From assembly GCA_013423325.1 (NCBI GenBank), contig BLJB01000177.1, positions 186,001-250,000 of the forward strand: DNA of 64,000 nucleotides, written 5' to 3'. Shown here piece by piece: positions 33,151 through 43,623 of the stretch. Origin of the DNA: Usnea hakonensis (Eukaryota > Ascomycota > Lecanoromycetes > Lecanorales > Parmeliaceae). The notes below the pieces were generated by a model that worked only from the letters and a program-made list of their open reading frames with translations, had not been told where the DNA came from and ran no database searches. A program made the position numbers and the translations under genes. Position 1 is the stretch's first letter. Each line of letters opens with the position of its first letter.

Positions 33151-34413
33151 GCTACGACTTTAGTAGAAGTTCTGGTACGTCTCCAGGAAGCAACAACGGG
33201 ATCCGTCGACGACGATAGTTCGACGGCGAAACGACCACTGTCTTCACAGGTGGAGACTACGGGCAAGTGTGCGAAGGTACCCGACCCGCTAATATGCAGG
33301 AGAAGTCAGGCCGACATAGTTGAGCCGCTTAAATCTATGGAGGCTGTTTCAAGACCCGCTCAGCGTCGTATAGCCATTGAGCACGGCTTGGAGAAGCTTC
33401 ATTGGGACACCGGTCGCGGTCGTACTGGTGGTTGCCACTAGTTAGCGCATAGTGTCTAGATAGATATACGCGAAACTTAGGTAGGGCCAGTCTCCCGAGC
33501 CGCAGAACAGTAGCAATTTGACCAGGTTTCTCACCCTCGTGTAACATTTTCCATGTTCAGGGCGGGAATGCCTCTGCCACCGTGACACTCTGAGCGTGTC
33601 GATTCTACAAGATATGGCTTTAGAGATACGTCAAACTCTTGAACTATCTAATATCGTCTCCTCTGCAAATCGCCGCTAGTCTGTACCTACTCGATCGCTA
33701 CGTGATCCTGAGTTGAGACAACAGCTCCTAACCTCCCATCTAGCTCTTACTCCTTCGTATTCAAAGTGCGACCGAAACCCTTATACCTCTCTCTCAAGTC
33801 CTTCTTCCTATGTAAGAGAGCCGTCAAAGATACTCGATGGGCAATAGCTGGAGGCAAGAATGACCTCTACTCATATACTCCATGATTTGCGGGTGTATCA
33901 GGCCACGCATTGATGATTATTGTGCATATAGTGTACAGGTCTTCTTACTGATATCTTTACTCGAAGTATACTAGAATTAATAAGTTTTAGGCCTATAAAC
34001 AGATTCTATAGATGGGTTGGTGTTTTGGCGGAGTAGGGGAGGGTGGTTTTCGTAGGGGGTCGGATAGGGGGAATTGGTTGGGAAGACTGGTGTCGCTCCA
34101 TCCCTGTGTGCTGAACTCATTATACACATGCCACTCTCCACCCTGAGTCCTTGTACCCTACATCTCTCGACATATTTAATAGATGGTAGCATTTGGACTA
34201 CACTGCACCGGTCAGTATTGGTTGGTACTCTACAGGGTTTTCCCTCGATGGGTGGTTGCGTTGTGTATGTATGTATATATCCATGTAGGGTGGGTGTGAA
34301 TGTGAGTTGGGGACTAGGGTAAGTGGGGGTGGCATTGGAGGGAGGGAGAGGAGATAAGAGGAGAGACCTGCAGCTTGTTGCAGCTATTGACCCTGAATGC
34401 TTCCGCCTCTCTC
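33151..34413. other. Right edge of the repeat island
   Basis: A 114-codon frame at 33097-33441 has no recognisable similarity. The HAUS6-derived fragment lies at 33703-33874. From about 33880 the DNA leads into the 3' flank of the wax-synthase-like gene. Nothing else is supported. Confidence 0.4.
33703..33874 (-). pseudogene. 172-bp duplicated fragment of the HAUS6-like gene
   Basis: These 172 bases align without gaps, in the same orientation, to 41243-41414 inside the second exon of the HAUS6-like gene. By eye there are about 17-18 differences, mostly C:G to T:A in the copy. The source segment encodes part of the N-terminal coiled region (HKKKDLRERYKGFGRTLD). The copy has neither start nor flanking exon. 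Confidence 0.85.
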
Positions 34414-35694
34414 TCAGATTGGTGCACACAATACTTTGGCATACTGATGCTTCGGTAGCACCCAGAACAGGAACCCAAACACCCACGTATATCCTAAAAC
34501 CCTGCAGGTCCACCCCTTCTGCCAAGTTGTACCAAAAGGCCGGGATGTTACACGCTGAGCACCTTCTTCACCCAACAAAGCGGCATAAGACATGATGAAA
34601 AACCCCAGATCCTCCCAATAACCACACCTGAAACCGTGGTGTACCGTGATGAAAGCGTGTACGACACCCGAAGTCAAGAAGATGGAAAAATTAACGCAGA
34701 TTCGATCAGCGACGGATCCGGGCGGTAGTCTCAGTATCTTCCGAGATATCACAGATCCATGAGCACCGTAGCTGCGCTGAACCAGACTGTGCCAGAACTT
34801 TCCCCAGAACCTTCGCATCGTGTAGGCTTCGAAGACGCTTCCATAAAGCCTGGGCCAATCTTCCGGCTCATCAATGCCAATCACAACGTGAGCAAAAGCC
34901 AACAGGTCGTGCGTTGCTGTGAATATGGACCAGGACGACCAGACGAAATGGAAAACGAGCCATGATCGTAGCGCCGTTTCACGAGCCGTGACAAGACGGA
35001 TGCGGCGAAGGTAGATTTGCTTTGAGGGGTGGAAGTCGGCGTATGAGAGGTGAAGTAGCAGTGGGTAGGTGGTGGTGTAAACGTGGTTCAAGACCACTAT
35101 CATCACGGCTGAGGTGAGGCGTTTTAGGAGAAAGGTGCGACATCCGGAATCCTGGAAGGAGCTGGTAGATCTTCGACTCTCTTCTTTTTCGCCCACAGCA
35201 TTTCCTCCAATGGCTGGATTTTCATAGAATACTCCCAAATTGTGCCTTTTGGCGCTAATTCCTCGGAAATCAAACAAGGTTTTGTACGCCATTCCCCAGT
35301 CCATGGGAGGGGTGCGCTTGTTCAAGGCCAGTATTTTGATGATATGAGAAATCCAGAGTAGCACAAAGAAGCCGAGGAGACTACTCATCTCCGCCCACGA
35401 TGTCACGTCAGTGACTCCACGAAAGGCGATGAGAGCCAATAAGGTAGAGAGTCCAAGGAGCCCCAGGTTGTCTTCCCGCAGGTTTTTGACAGCTATGGCG
35501 CCCAGGACAACGGATGTGCAGAAATAGGTGGTGGGTGTAAGAGCTGACATTGTCAAGTGGAGTAGACGGCGTAGACTTCTGTTGAGAGTTGAGCTGGAGA
35601 ACAGTATGTGATGAGATGCTGGCACCTTGACGTAGAAGCTTTCATTCCAATGATGTTGGATTTCCCATACCACTTTGCAAGGTGCCGACTGCAT
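34414..35694 (-). CDS. Wax-synthase-like MBOAT acyltransferase, membrane protein
   Basis: A single-exon frame of 426 residues with many hydrophobic helices. The C-terminal half carries the wax-synthase/MBOAT pattern: RRFWGKFWHSLVQRSYGAHG (family R.FWG..WH), a likely catalytic histidine in FLTSGVVHAFITVHHG, and CRVLGYTWVFGFLFW at the end. Such proteins transfer acyl groups to hydroxyls at the ER. In fungi, relatives modify sterols or secondary metabolites, so the substrate is unknown here. The first ATG (35694) is used; a second at 35550 (MSALTPTTYF) would remove 48 residues and start nearer the first helix. No biosynthetic partners adjoin it. Confidence 0.8.
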   Translation of the reverse strand: MQSAPCKVVWEIQHHWNESFYVKVPASHHILFSSSTLNRSLRRLLHLTMSALTPTTYFCTSVVLGAIAVKNLREDNLGLLGLSTLLALIAFRGVTDVTSWAEMSSLLGFFVLLWISHIIKILALNKRTPPMDWGMAYKTLFDFRGISAKRHNLGVFYENPAIGGNAVGEKEESRRSTSSFQDSGCRTFLLKRLTSAVMIVVLNHVYTTTYPLLLHLSYADFHPSKQIYLRRIRLVTARETALRSWLVFHFVWSSWSIFTATHDLLAFAHVVIGIDEPEDWPRLYGSVFEAYTMRRFWGKFWHSLVQRSYGAHGSVISRKILRLPPGSVADRICVNFSIFLTSGVVHAFITVHHGFRCGYWEDLGFFIMSYAALLGEEGAQRVTSRPFGTTWQKGWTCRVLGYTWVFGFLFWVLPKHQYAKVLCAPI

Positions 35695-36724
35695 ACTGAT
35701 GTGACAAGGCCAGTCAGTCCCTCATGCAAAACATGACATGTTTGGTATGCTCAGGAGCGCGGCCCGCTGATCAGCTATATTAGGTATCATAGTTGTTGTA
35801 ACGCTATCGAATGAAACACATTGTACCGCCTAGCGTCTATGTAAGCAGCAGATCTCCCCTTCTCAGCAGCTTCAAAGTTTATATTGCACGCCTTAATGAT
35901 GCGGAAGCTAGGACAGCACCCTCAGAAGCGAGTAAAGTTGACTCCTCAAATAGACGTCTAGGGGTCAATGTCGACGACTACGGCAAAGAAATGGACGGCA
36001 TCCCAAATCCGAAACCCATTAGGCCACCGTCCAACGAATAGCAGTCCAGCCCTTACGCCATCAACTTTTCTTGCTGCCATTTTCGAAGAGTCCATCCTCA
36101 AACAGAGAGACCGGCCGTGTGCGCGAGGTGATCCTTTGGTTGACCGAAACGGTGCACTGTCGATTGGCCTCCTTGGCAGGTGATTATCACACTGGAAGAC
36201 TCCAGCACCGACTAACGCTTGCTTTCACATCGAGATTCATCGCCAAACACCCTCAAACCACCCAGTGCACAATAGCGGCATAACGTCGACGGCATCTGAG
36301 ACGTCGCAGTCCTCAAAGGAGTCGCAGATGTACAGGTTCAGATAGCGAGGAGAGAACAAAACACCTGCCATGCCATCCACATCAGATAGGAATCCGGACG
36401 CGCTAACTACGATTTATCCATCGCTGTAGTTGAGGCTAAGCACGGCATGGTTAAAACTCCAACCTCTCCCAAACATGTGTCGGACTGAGATGTCGTATCG
36501 CCGTCCCCAAGCTAAGCTAAGCTACAAGACGAAAAGATATAAAGTCAAGCATGTTCACCGGCTGAGGATCATCATCAAGCACCAATTCCAACCAAGCTTC
36601 ATCGTCACCTAAAATTTGCAAAGCAGAAAACATCAAGCATCCTCAATAAGTCTTAGCATTTATATTCGCTCAGCTTGACCAAGACATTCAATCGATTCCT
36701 TTCCCAACAAGATTACAAGCAAAC
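35695..36724. other. Intergenic, no supported gene
   Basis: Short frames only. It should hold the promoters of the divergent MBOAT gene and the 36725 gene. A pentamer run (AAGCT) occurs near 36509-36525. Confidence 0.45.
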
Positions 36725-37262
36725 ATGATGTCCTACGCCGCCCCCATTGCAATCTCAGCCATGCCCTGCCCCCGTTGTTGCGTCGATCGGCATCCTCGAC
36801 ACTGCCTACGGAGCAGGCCTTTTAGGCGGTGGCGTCGTACTCGGAAGCTGGGCAGCCGGCCACGGGGCTTCCTCAGTCAAGCAACCCGCCCCTGCCGTTG
36901 TCCCCGCCACTGGCGCCGACCCCGTCTCAGCGTATCGGAGGCAAGACCTCACGCCCTTTGAGCAATGCACCTCCGACGGCCTCAACACCGTCCAAACCGC
37001 CGAATTCCCGGCCAACGGGAGCATCATCGTGGCCGACCTTCCGCAGTCGTGCATGACCTGGTTCGATCACTATAACCTGCACCCGCAGATCGAGGAGCTT
37101 AATAAGGCTCATGGGACCATTATTGTTGTCAATAGTACGGCGGTCGAGTTTGCGCATTTGCCGCCGTATGTCATCGCCTATGTCGATAGTACGCTTTTCA
37201 ATAAAACGCAGCAGGGCACCGTGTCGCGTGCTCGTCGCGCTCTTGTGGCTGCCTCGGCGTAA
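36725..37262 (+). CDS. Small Ala-rich protein, unknown, with an apparent 1-bp frameshift
   Basis: The only good start is the ATG at 36725 in AACATGATG context (MMSYAAPIAISAMP), but that frame turns into Arg-rich nonsense. The frame with coding character (residues like VVASIGILDTAYGAG, GGGVVLGSWAAG, FPANGSIIVADLPQSCMTWF, VNSTAVEFAHLPPYVIAYVD) has no ATG upstream. The frames meet at a run of five C (36769-36773); one base fewer there would join them. The protein would be about 178 residues with a hydrophobic Gly/Ala N-terminal segment and no recognised domain. It could be a sequence error, a recent null allele, or a gene with an unrecognised first exon. Confidence 0.5.
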
Positions 37263-38228
37263 GGCTATTCGCTGCTGAGTTCCTTCCTACCTTTGGTGGA
37301 TCAGGAGAAGCGAAGACTGAGTGAGTGAGTGAGTGAGTGATGTGCTAGTACATGCATGCCCTGTTGCTAGATCACCAGTTTTCTGGCCTGCTTGGGAATG
37401 CTAAGGACGAAGCGTACTTGGAAACAGGTGGCGGTTCAACTGGTCATGAACGATGACAATTCTTTGGGAAAATGGGATTTTGCTGGCGTTTGCTTTCGGA
37501 ATCCCCGTAGTTTCTGTCTCTGGGAAAATTGAGTTGAAGATGTTACGACCTCTTTGATGCAGTGGTTGTGAATCAATCACCCAAATCAACAAGATACAAC
37601 ATGGACCCATATTGGTAGTCTACCTTTGCCCCCCTCCCCCCCCACAAAGAAAAAAAACCAAATCATCCTTCTCCATCCTCCCCCGCTCGCCCCATTTCCC
37701 CAAACACGCAATCCTCGCACCCCAATCCCCCACCCCACTCACCGTGACGCACACTAACCCCCTTCTTCCCCCCAGCAACAAGCTACACCCACACCTCCAC
37801 CCACATCCTCCCCTCAGCATTAATTAAGCCTCTCATGAACCCTCTCCCCCCTAAATCGAACCTACATCGCGTTTTCCCCATCAGCCAGCCTTCCTTCCAG
37901 GCCGCAAGACTGAGAACCCTTCGCCGGCTTCATAAATTCGAAAGAACCACCAGTCCGCGGCTCTCGTATAGCATTGGCCCGATAAGGACCTCTCGCTGAC
38001 TCCGAGATGCGCTGTGTTGTGTGGTGTTTGTCGTGATTAGCTAACATTGCTTCACCAAAGGGAAAAGAAAGAAAGATAAAGCTCCGCAATCTCTCTCTCT
38101 CCGACGACCGACCCGGAATATCCCTCCCTCCCAAGCATACTCACCCACACCCACCGCCCCCTCAGCAATCCCCCTCGGAACAAACAATCCTCAGCACCCC
38201 CCCACCCGTACGTATCTCACCCCCATCC
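37263..38228. other. Intergenic, pyrimidine-rich
   Basis: A GTGA tetramer run occurs at 37320-37340 and C-rich tracts at 37625-37810. A 90-codon minus-strand frame (37862-38134) lacks support. It should hold the convergent 3' flanks of the neighbouring genes. Confidence 0.4.
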
Positions 38229-39086
38229 CTACACCCCGCATACCCAGCAAACCCGCTCCGCTACTTCAAAATCCAGAGTGCAGTACGTAGGAAAGCCGTC
38301 TTGAGAGAAGGGCGTAGGGGGCGCGGATGTGAGGCGTTGAGTGACGGATCGCGGCGTGCCGTCGTTGACGAGGGGGGAGGCTTTCTTCGTGCGTGTGTTG
38401 GTGCTGCGTTTGTAGAGTTGGGTGTCGTGCGCTGCGATGAGGGGTGGGGGGAGTCGTGCGTTGGGTTGGTGGGTTGGATCGTGGGAGGGGGTTCGCGGCG
38501 CGATTTCGGACGGGTCTTTGAGCTCGGCCCATCTGCTCTTTCGTTGAGCGAATTTTTTCGGAATGTAGGTAGAGAAGGCGCAAGGGAAAGGTGGGTATAT
38601 GTGTTCTCTCACCTTTCTTTGAGAGTTTGCAGCACCCAAGACTGGGGGCTTTTGGTCAGGCGCACGACATCGTGCCCGGGAGTCAGGATGCGGTTTCTGA
38701 CAACTTTGCGGGCGCCCATCGTTCTCACGGCCAGGAGCCAAGCTTCCTCTTCTATACCATCAGTATCCTGTCCGCCTCGCACAGTCCCTCGAGCAAAATT
38801 GATCATCTCGTCGTCGCGGAACAAGCCGTCTTTTCGCATTTCTAAGGTTTTTGACCATCGGCTCCATGAACGGTCCGCGGCGCTCTTCGACAAGCCTAGG
38901 AATCGTAAGGTCGCGGAGGAATTCAGCTCTCGGGGGATGGTGATGGTTTCGGCCTCTGCTGAGGAATGGAAAGCTCGCTTGGGTATTTGGATCCATTTTT
39001 TTTCTTATGGACAGGGAGGTGCCAAAGCGGTTCTCCAAATCTGCGATTGACTCGTCCGCCAGAACGGGCGATCTATTGGAAGACAT
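38229..39086 (-). CDS. ~258-aa protein, unknown, with an A8 homopolymer frameshift
   Basis: Exons 38613-39086 and 38229-38532 (minus strand) join over an 80-bp GT-AG intron (donor GTGAGAG). The start is the ATG at 39086 (MSSNRSPVLADESIADLEN). The start frame reads SIRKK, then breaks at eight A (near 38995-39002). The frame that continues well (WIQIPKRAFHSSAEAETITI, LRFLGLSKSAADRSWSRW, AWLLAVRTMGARKVVRNR) is one base out. With seven A the two frames join and the splice phase becomes consistent, which is independent support. I recognise no domain; the C-terminal part is Pro/Thr-rich and ends CWVCGV. The promoter lies in a tandem repeat. Confidence 0.55.
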
Positions 39087-39111
39087 GGTGGGTAAGGGAA
39101 GCAATTCTGGC

Positions 39112-39380
39112 TTTGGGATATAGTTATTTGCCCGAAGGATATTTTTTTTGAAAAGGGAAACAGCCCCCTAAAGACAAGAATAGAGAGTAAGGAAGAGAAG
39201 TCTTGCTATTGAATATAGTCGTTCGCCCGAAGGGTCTCTTTTTTCAAGAAGGAGAAACCCCCTAGCAAAAAGAGTAGAGAGTAAGGAAGGGAAGTCTGAC
39301 TTTGGCGCGGTGATTATCCGAAGGATATCTTTGAAAAAAGGAAATGAACACTTAAAGAGAAGAATAGAGAAGGTTCATTT
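39112..39380. repeat. ~95-bp degenerate tandem repeat, about three copies
   Basis: Each unit has CGAAGGRTMTYTTTT, a purine-rich AAAGGRAAAC block and AAGAATAGAGAGTAAGGAAG. Copies start near 39112, 39210 and 39301. The array lies directly upstream of the ATG at 39086 on the opposite strand, so it overlaps that gene's promoter. Confidence 0.7.
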
Positions 39381-39576
39381 TTTTCGGCAAAAGAAGACTA
39401 TCACCATAATGGACCTATGGGGCCCATGTTGCATGATAGAATGGGATGAAGATCCCTTCTCAACGACTGCATATTAGAACCCGCTAAAGAGAAGAATAGG
39501 AAGGGACTATTCTCTTGCAGTAGAAGTTCTGTAATCGATTTCCTCATGGAAGCTACCTTCATCACAGGCAAAATCC

Positions 39577-41975
39577 CTAAACCTTAGCAGTCATCCTTGC
39601 TAACGGCGAAGTCTCCCTCTGCCTCCCCCTAAAGCTGCTGCTGCCATCCCTCTCGCCTCCAGCATCATCCGTGTGAGAATCATCACCAGACCTAGGCGAT
39701 GGATTCGGACTGTGCGCAATTTTCGGCCTACTTTTGAATACGCTATCGTAACCTGCCCCAGGACTGAATAGCTCTTCTGGCGGCGTCTTCTCAGTCACCC
39801 TCTCCAGCTGCCTTTTTGGGGTTTCGAATTGGTTTGTGGGATATATTTTGGACGTCCGACGGTCAGTTATGGATTTGCGAGATCCTTTGGGCTTTTTTGA
39901 AGGTACGAGGGAGATTGACTGTCTTGTGCGCTCGAGGAGGGTTTTTGGGCCTCTGGGATCCGTCTCTGGGTTTGATTTCTTGTAAGAGATAGGAGGCAGT
40001 GTCGTTGGCGAAGGTCCTCCTTCCGGTAGCAAGCTCTGTAGCCCGACAGGGCTGGCAAAAGCCATCGATTGACGGGTCCTTTCGCTCAAGGAGATTTTGG
40101 GCTTTGCGGGCGTTGGAGCAGCGTTGATGGCCATCGAGATGATTTGTTCTGCGAGTTTGTCGTCTTCATTTGGCGACTGGGGTTCAGTACTGTCATTCTG
40201 CTTACTCTCTATTGGCAGAGATGGAATCCAAGAATCATCATCGTCAGAAGCAGCTGAATTGAGTTGTTTCGTAGGAAGCGTCTGTACAGAAATCGACAGC
40301 CCAGATATATCGCTGGTTTTATTTTCCTCCTTTGTCGGTGGGGCCCTTTCATTGTTGGGTGTTGATGGTGCTTTATCAGAGTCTGAACGTTGTCCTGGTT
40401 CTGAATGTTCAACCCGGACCGTGTGATCTGGTTCACTCACATGGAGCCGTACGTCCGAGATTTCGGAAAAGCTTGACTCGTCTGTATCGTCAACGCTAGG
40501 AACGTGAGAAGTGAGCTTGACGGTAGCTTCCTTTTGCTTTTTGAACAATTCCCGTCGTACTGGATCGTCTGCAGTACCACTGGCCTCCCCATTTTGGGGA
40601 ATCATAACCTTTATTTCATGATGCACCGAGATTGGCGGTAAATTGGAGTAAGCTTCTTGGACACCTAGGTCCTCGACGGGCCACATACTCTTCCGAGGGC
40701 TTTTCCTGGGACTGAAAACGAAATCTCTTTCCTTGAGCTCATCTTGAATGTTTTCGTTCCGCAGCTGCTTTGAGCGGGTCGGCGATGACGCATTTATTCC
40801 TTTCCCTATGTTCCATTCGGTCTTCCTTGAGCTTTTTCTCGGGCTCAAGACCGAGTCTCTTTGCTTCTGGTTACTGGACTCCTTGTGTTGGGGTTGTATC
40901 AATGTTGGATTGGTGTTGTTGGCTGTGGACACGCTTTTACTATCCCATTTCATTGCCTCCTTGAATTTCCTCCAGCCGGCGAGCCGAGTCTCCTGGTTCG
41001 CGACCCTTTCCTCCAAGTCTTGTAGAAGACCCTGCCAGCTTGTACCGGTTGTCCCATCAAAAGTGCATTCTGAGACCTGCAGCCAAGTTTCCGAAAACGG
41101 CTTGTCCAGCAAAGGATCCTTCAACGCGTGTTCTTCACCCCGTACAATAACCTCCGCTAGCTTGCGGTCTCCCTGCCAATTATTCTCGAAAAGCTTCGAT
41201 ACGCGCGCAACAGTCTGATCAGGGATGGGGTTTTTGTCAAGAAGATCCTGAGTTGAAACGACAGCTTCCAACCTCCCATCGAGCTCTTGCTCCTTCGCAT
41301 CCAAAGTGCGACCGAAGCCCTTGTACCTCTCTCTCAAGTCCTTCTTCTTATGTAATAGAGCCGTCAAAGATGCTCGATGGGCAACAGCTAGAGGCAGGAA
41401 TGACCTCTGCTCATTGGCAGTGACAGTCTTGGCTGTAGCAAGTCGTGCAGCGATACATGTTGTCCCACCATGTCCGTCGACCAGAACCTTTCGCAGAACA
41501 AGCGTTGAGAATGAGACTAGTAATTCCTGAATTCTCTCGCCCTTGCAATCATCGAAGAAGGTCTTCCTGACCATCACATCTTTTCCGAGTATCCCGTTCT
41601 TCTTGAGTTCGTTCAGGGATCGAAAGAGAGCAGCACGTAGATTTAGTGATTGCAGCGGCACGTGAGCAGGAAAGAATGGTCCAAGCTTCTGATAAATAAA
41701 AATTAGCAAGAAGCAAAGCTGAGTATGTACGGCCAAGGTCTGACATCTTTGGTCTCCACCGGATCCCATATCTCAAACAAGCGATAGAAAGCCCACTCTA
41801 CGCATTGAATTCGAGTCTTCTCGTTTTGCAGGGTGTTCTTGCTCGTAAAGGTCTGATCAGAGATTGACGGCCAGTCATTGCGTCTATCTAGGTCGAGAAG
41901 ATGGAGATTGGTGAGCAATAGTGAGATACTGGGAGCTGCATGCGTTGGTGCTGATGCAGCCGGCTGTTTGCTCAT
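39577..41975 (-). CDS. HAUS augmin-like complex subunit 6 N-terminal domain protein
   Basis: Augmin recruits gamma-tubulin to spindle microtubules for branching nucleation; HAUS6 contains the linking arm. Exons 41745-41975 and 39577-41688 (minus strand) join across a 56-bp intron to give 780 residues. The donor is GTCAGA, with a TGCTAAT branch. The N-terminal 200 residues carry the family pattern: SLLLTNLHLLDLDRRNDWP, IQCVEWAFYRLFEIWDP, then LGPFFPAHVPLQSLNLRAAL, RSLNELKKNGILGKD. A coiled-coil-like region follows, then a long disordered Ser/Pro/Lys tail with repeated SPRKS(S/P)RK motifs that look like Cdk-type phosphosites. The start is the in-frame ATG at 41975 (MSKQPAAS). Part of exon 2 is duplicated at 33703-33874. 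Confidence 0.85.
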
Positions 41976-42357
41976 TTCGATGTGTGGTGTCTTGAGGCAT
42001 GATAGAGCCAAAAGAAAAGCCTAGAATAATGAATTGATACCTAATGAATGAAGTCAGTAGTAGTAGGTCCAAGGAAATACGATTGACTGTTAGCCAGTAC
42101 GTATCACAGTACCCTACTTCGTGGCTGACGCGAAGTAAACAAGGAGGCCCGAACCGGTTCCAAGAGATTAGGTACCTTACCAGCCCCAGAAGAGCCTAGA
42201 AGCAGCCCCTAGTTTGCGGGTATAAACCACAAAGAACGCTCTAGAGACAAGCGCTTGTTAGGGCTGCATCTGTACTGTACATTTTATTGTTCTCTTGACG
42301 CAGACCATGCTTATGCGAACACTCTCCAGATTCAGAACAATGTATATATAAGCAGAC
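41976..42357. promoter_or_regulatory. Divergent promoter region between HAUS6 and the HD-domain gene
   Basis: The two genes point away from each other across 382 bp. A TATATATAA tract lies at 42342-42350, just before the ATG at 42358. I see no other clear element. Confidence 0.4.
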
Positions 42358-43329
42358 ATGCTCCTCCAATCCTTTCGCTCCCCCCCACAGCATTCAATGA
42401 CTACCTTCCTCAGATATCATAGCACGTGCAAACCTCTTCTCAATAGCAGAGCCATCCAATTCGGAAAAAAGATTACCAGACCAATCATGACCACCCCAAA
42501 TAACCCAACCCCAAACGTCCGCTCCGAGTCCAACAAAATCCTAGACGCAGTCTCCAGCGCCCCACCCCTACCAGCCGCCACAGAACAACCATGGTCCCTC
42601 CAATCAGGTAACCATACACGCTTCCACCTCGCCCCCTCCACCAACCACTAACAACCCCCAGCCCTCGCCAAACTCCCCCCCACACCCACATCCTCCCAAA
42701 CCCCCTCCCCCCTCCCCTTCCTCCACCTCCTCGAGCGCCTCAAAACCACCAAGCGCGAAGGCTGGCGCCGCTTCGGAATCACATCCGGGGAATCCATTTC
42801 TGACCACATGTACCGCATGTCCGTCATCACGATGCTCGCGCCCCCATCGCTCAGCTCCCGACTCAACATCCCGCACTGTACGAAAATGGCTTTGGTACAC
42901 GACATGGCAGAATTACTGGTCGGGGACATTACGCCGATGGATGCTGTGCTGAAGGAGGAGAAGGTGAGGAGGGAGGCGGATACGATGGAGTATCTTTGTG
43001 GGGGGAAGGGGATGTTGGGGGAGTGGGGGGGTGGGGAGCAAGGGAGGGGGATAAGGGCGATTTTTCAAGAGTATGAGGAGAGTAAGACGTTGGAGAGTCT
43101 GTTTGTGCATGATGTTGATAAGATGGAGTTGTTGCTGCAGATGGTGGAGTACGAGAAGCGAGGTGAAGGGGCACTGGATCTAGGGGAGTTTTCCTGGGTT
43201 GCGAAAAAGGTTCAGTTGAAGGAGATGAAGGAGTGGTGTCAAGAGATATTGAGGGAGAGGGTTGAGTTTTGGAAGAGCTTGGGGAAGGAGGCGTCAATGT
43301 TGGACATGACCGCAACAGGGGATGCTTGA
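42358..43329 (+). CDS. HD-domain 5'-nucleotidase (HDDC2/YfbR-like)
   Basis: A metal-dependent deoxynucleoside 5'-monophosphatase of the HDDC2 type. Exons 42358-42607 and 42662-43329 join over a 54-bp intron into 305 residues. HD-domain ligands are visible: H in GESISDHMYRMSV, HD in MALVHDMAELLVGD and D in HDVDKMELLLQMVEYE. The N-terminal 45 residues are Arg/Ser-rich and could target mitochondria. An internal ATG at 42487 (MTTPNNPTP) would give the usual cytosolic length, so both starts are possible. A Gly/Glu-rich insert (GGKGMLGEWGGGEQGRG) interrupts the domain in G-rich DNA. Confidence 0.9.
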
Positions 43330-43623
43330 ATTGCAACGAGTTCCCCTTGCACAATTTTGGTGATTTAGCTCACGCTCGCGGATACCCTAGAAGCATAGAT
43401 CATGAAGCATACACAGACTTCTCGAAAGAGTCACTGCATTAAAACTAGGGTAACGTGCTACTAACGATAGGAACGCACTTCATTCAAGCGACATGATGCA
43501 TGCAGAGACCATGTGAGCATTCACCAAGCGTCTTCTCTCACCTATCCGTCATTGAAAATCCTGCCTGCAATCCCACGGCCATTTCACACACCAACTCCAC
43601 CCCTTCCGCAATCCATCCCCCAA

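Noticed and set aside
33097..33441. A 114-codon frame after the Argonaute relic
   Set aside because: No similarity to Argonaute L2/MID or any other family could be seen; likely chance or unrecognisable debris.
38301..39050. A 249-codon plus-strand frame opposite the frameshifted gene
   Set aside because: It is antisense to a two-exon gene whose splice phase is consistent, and it has no recognisable protein character.
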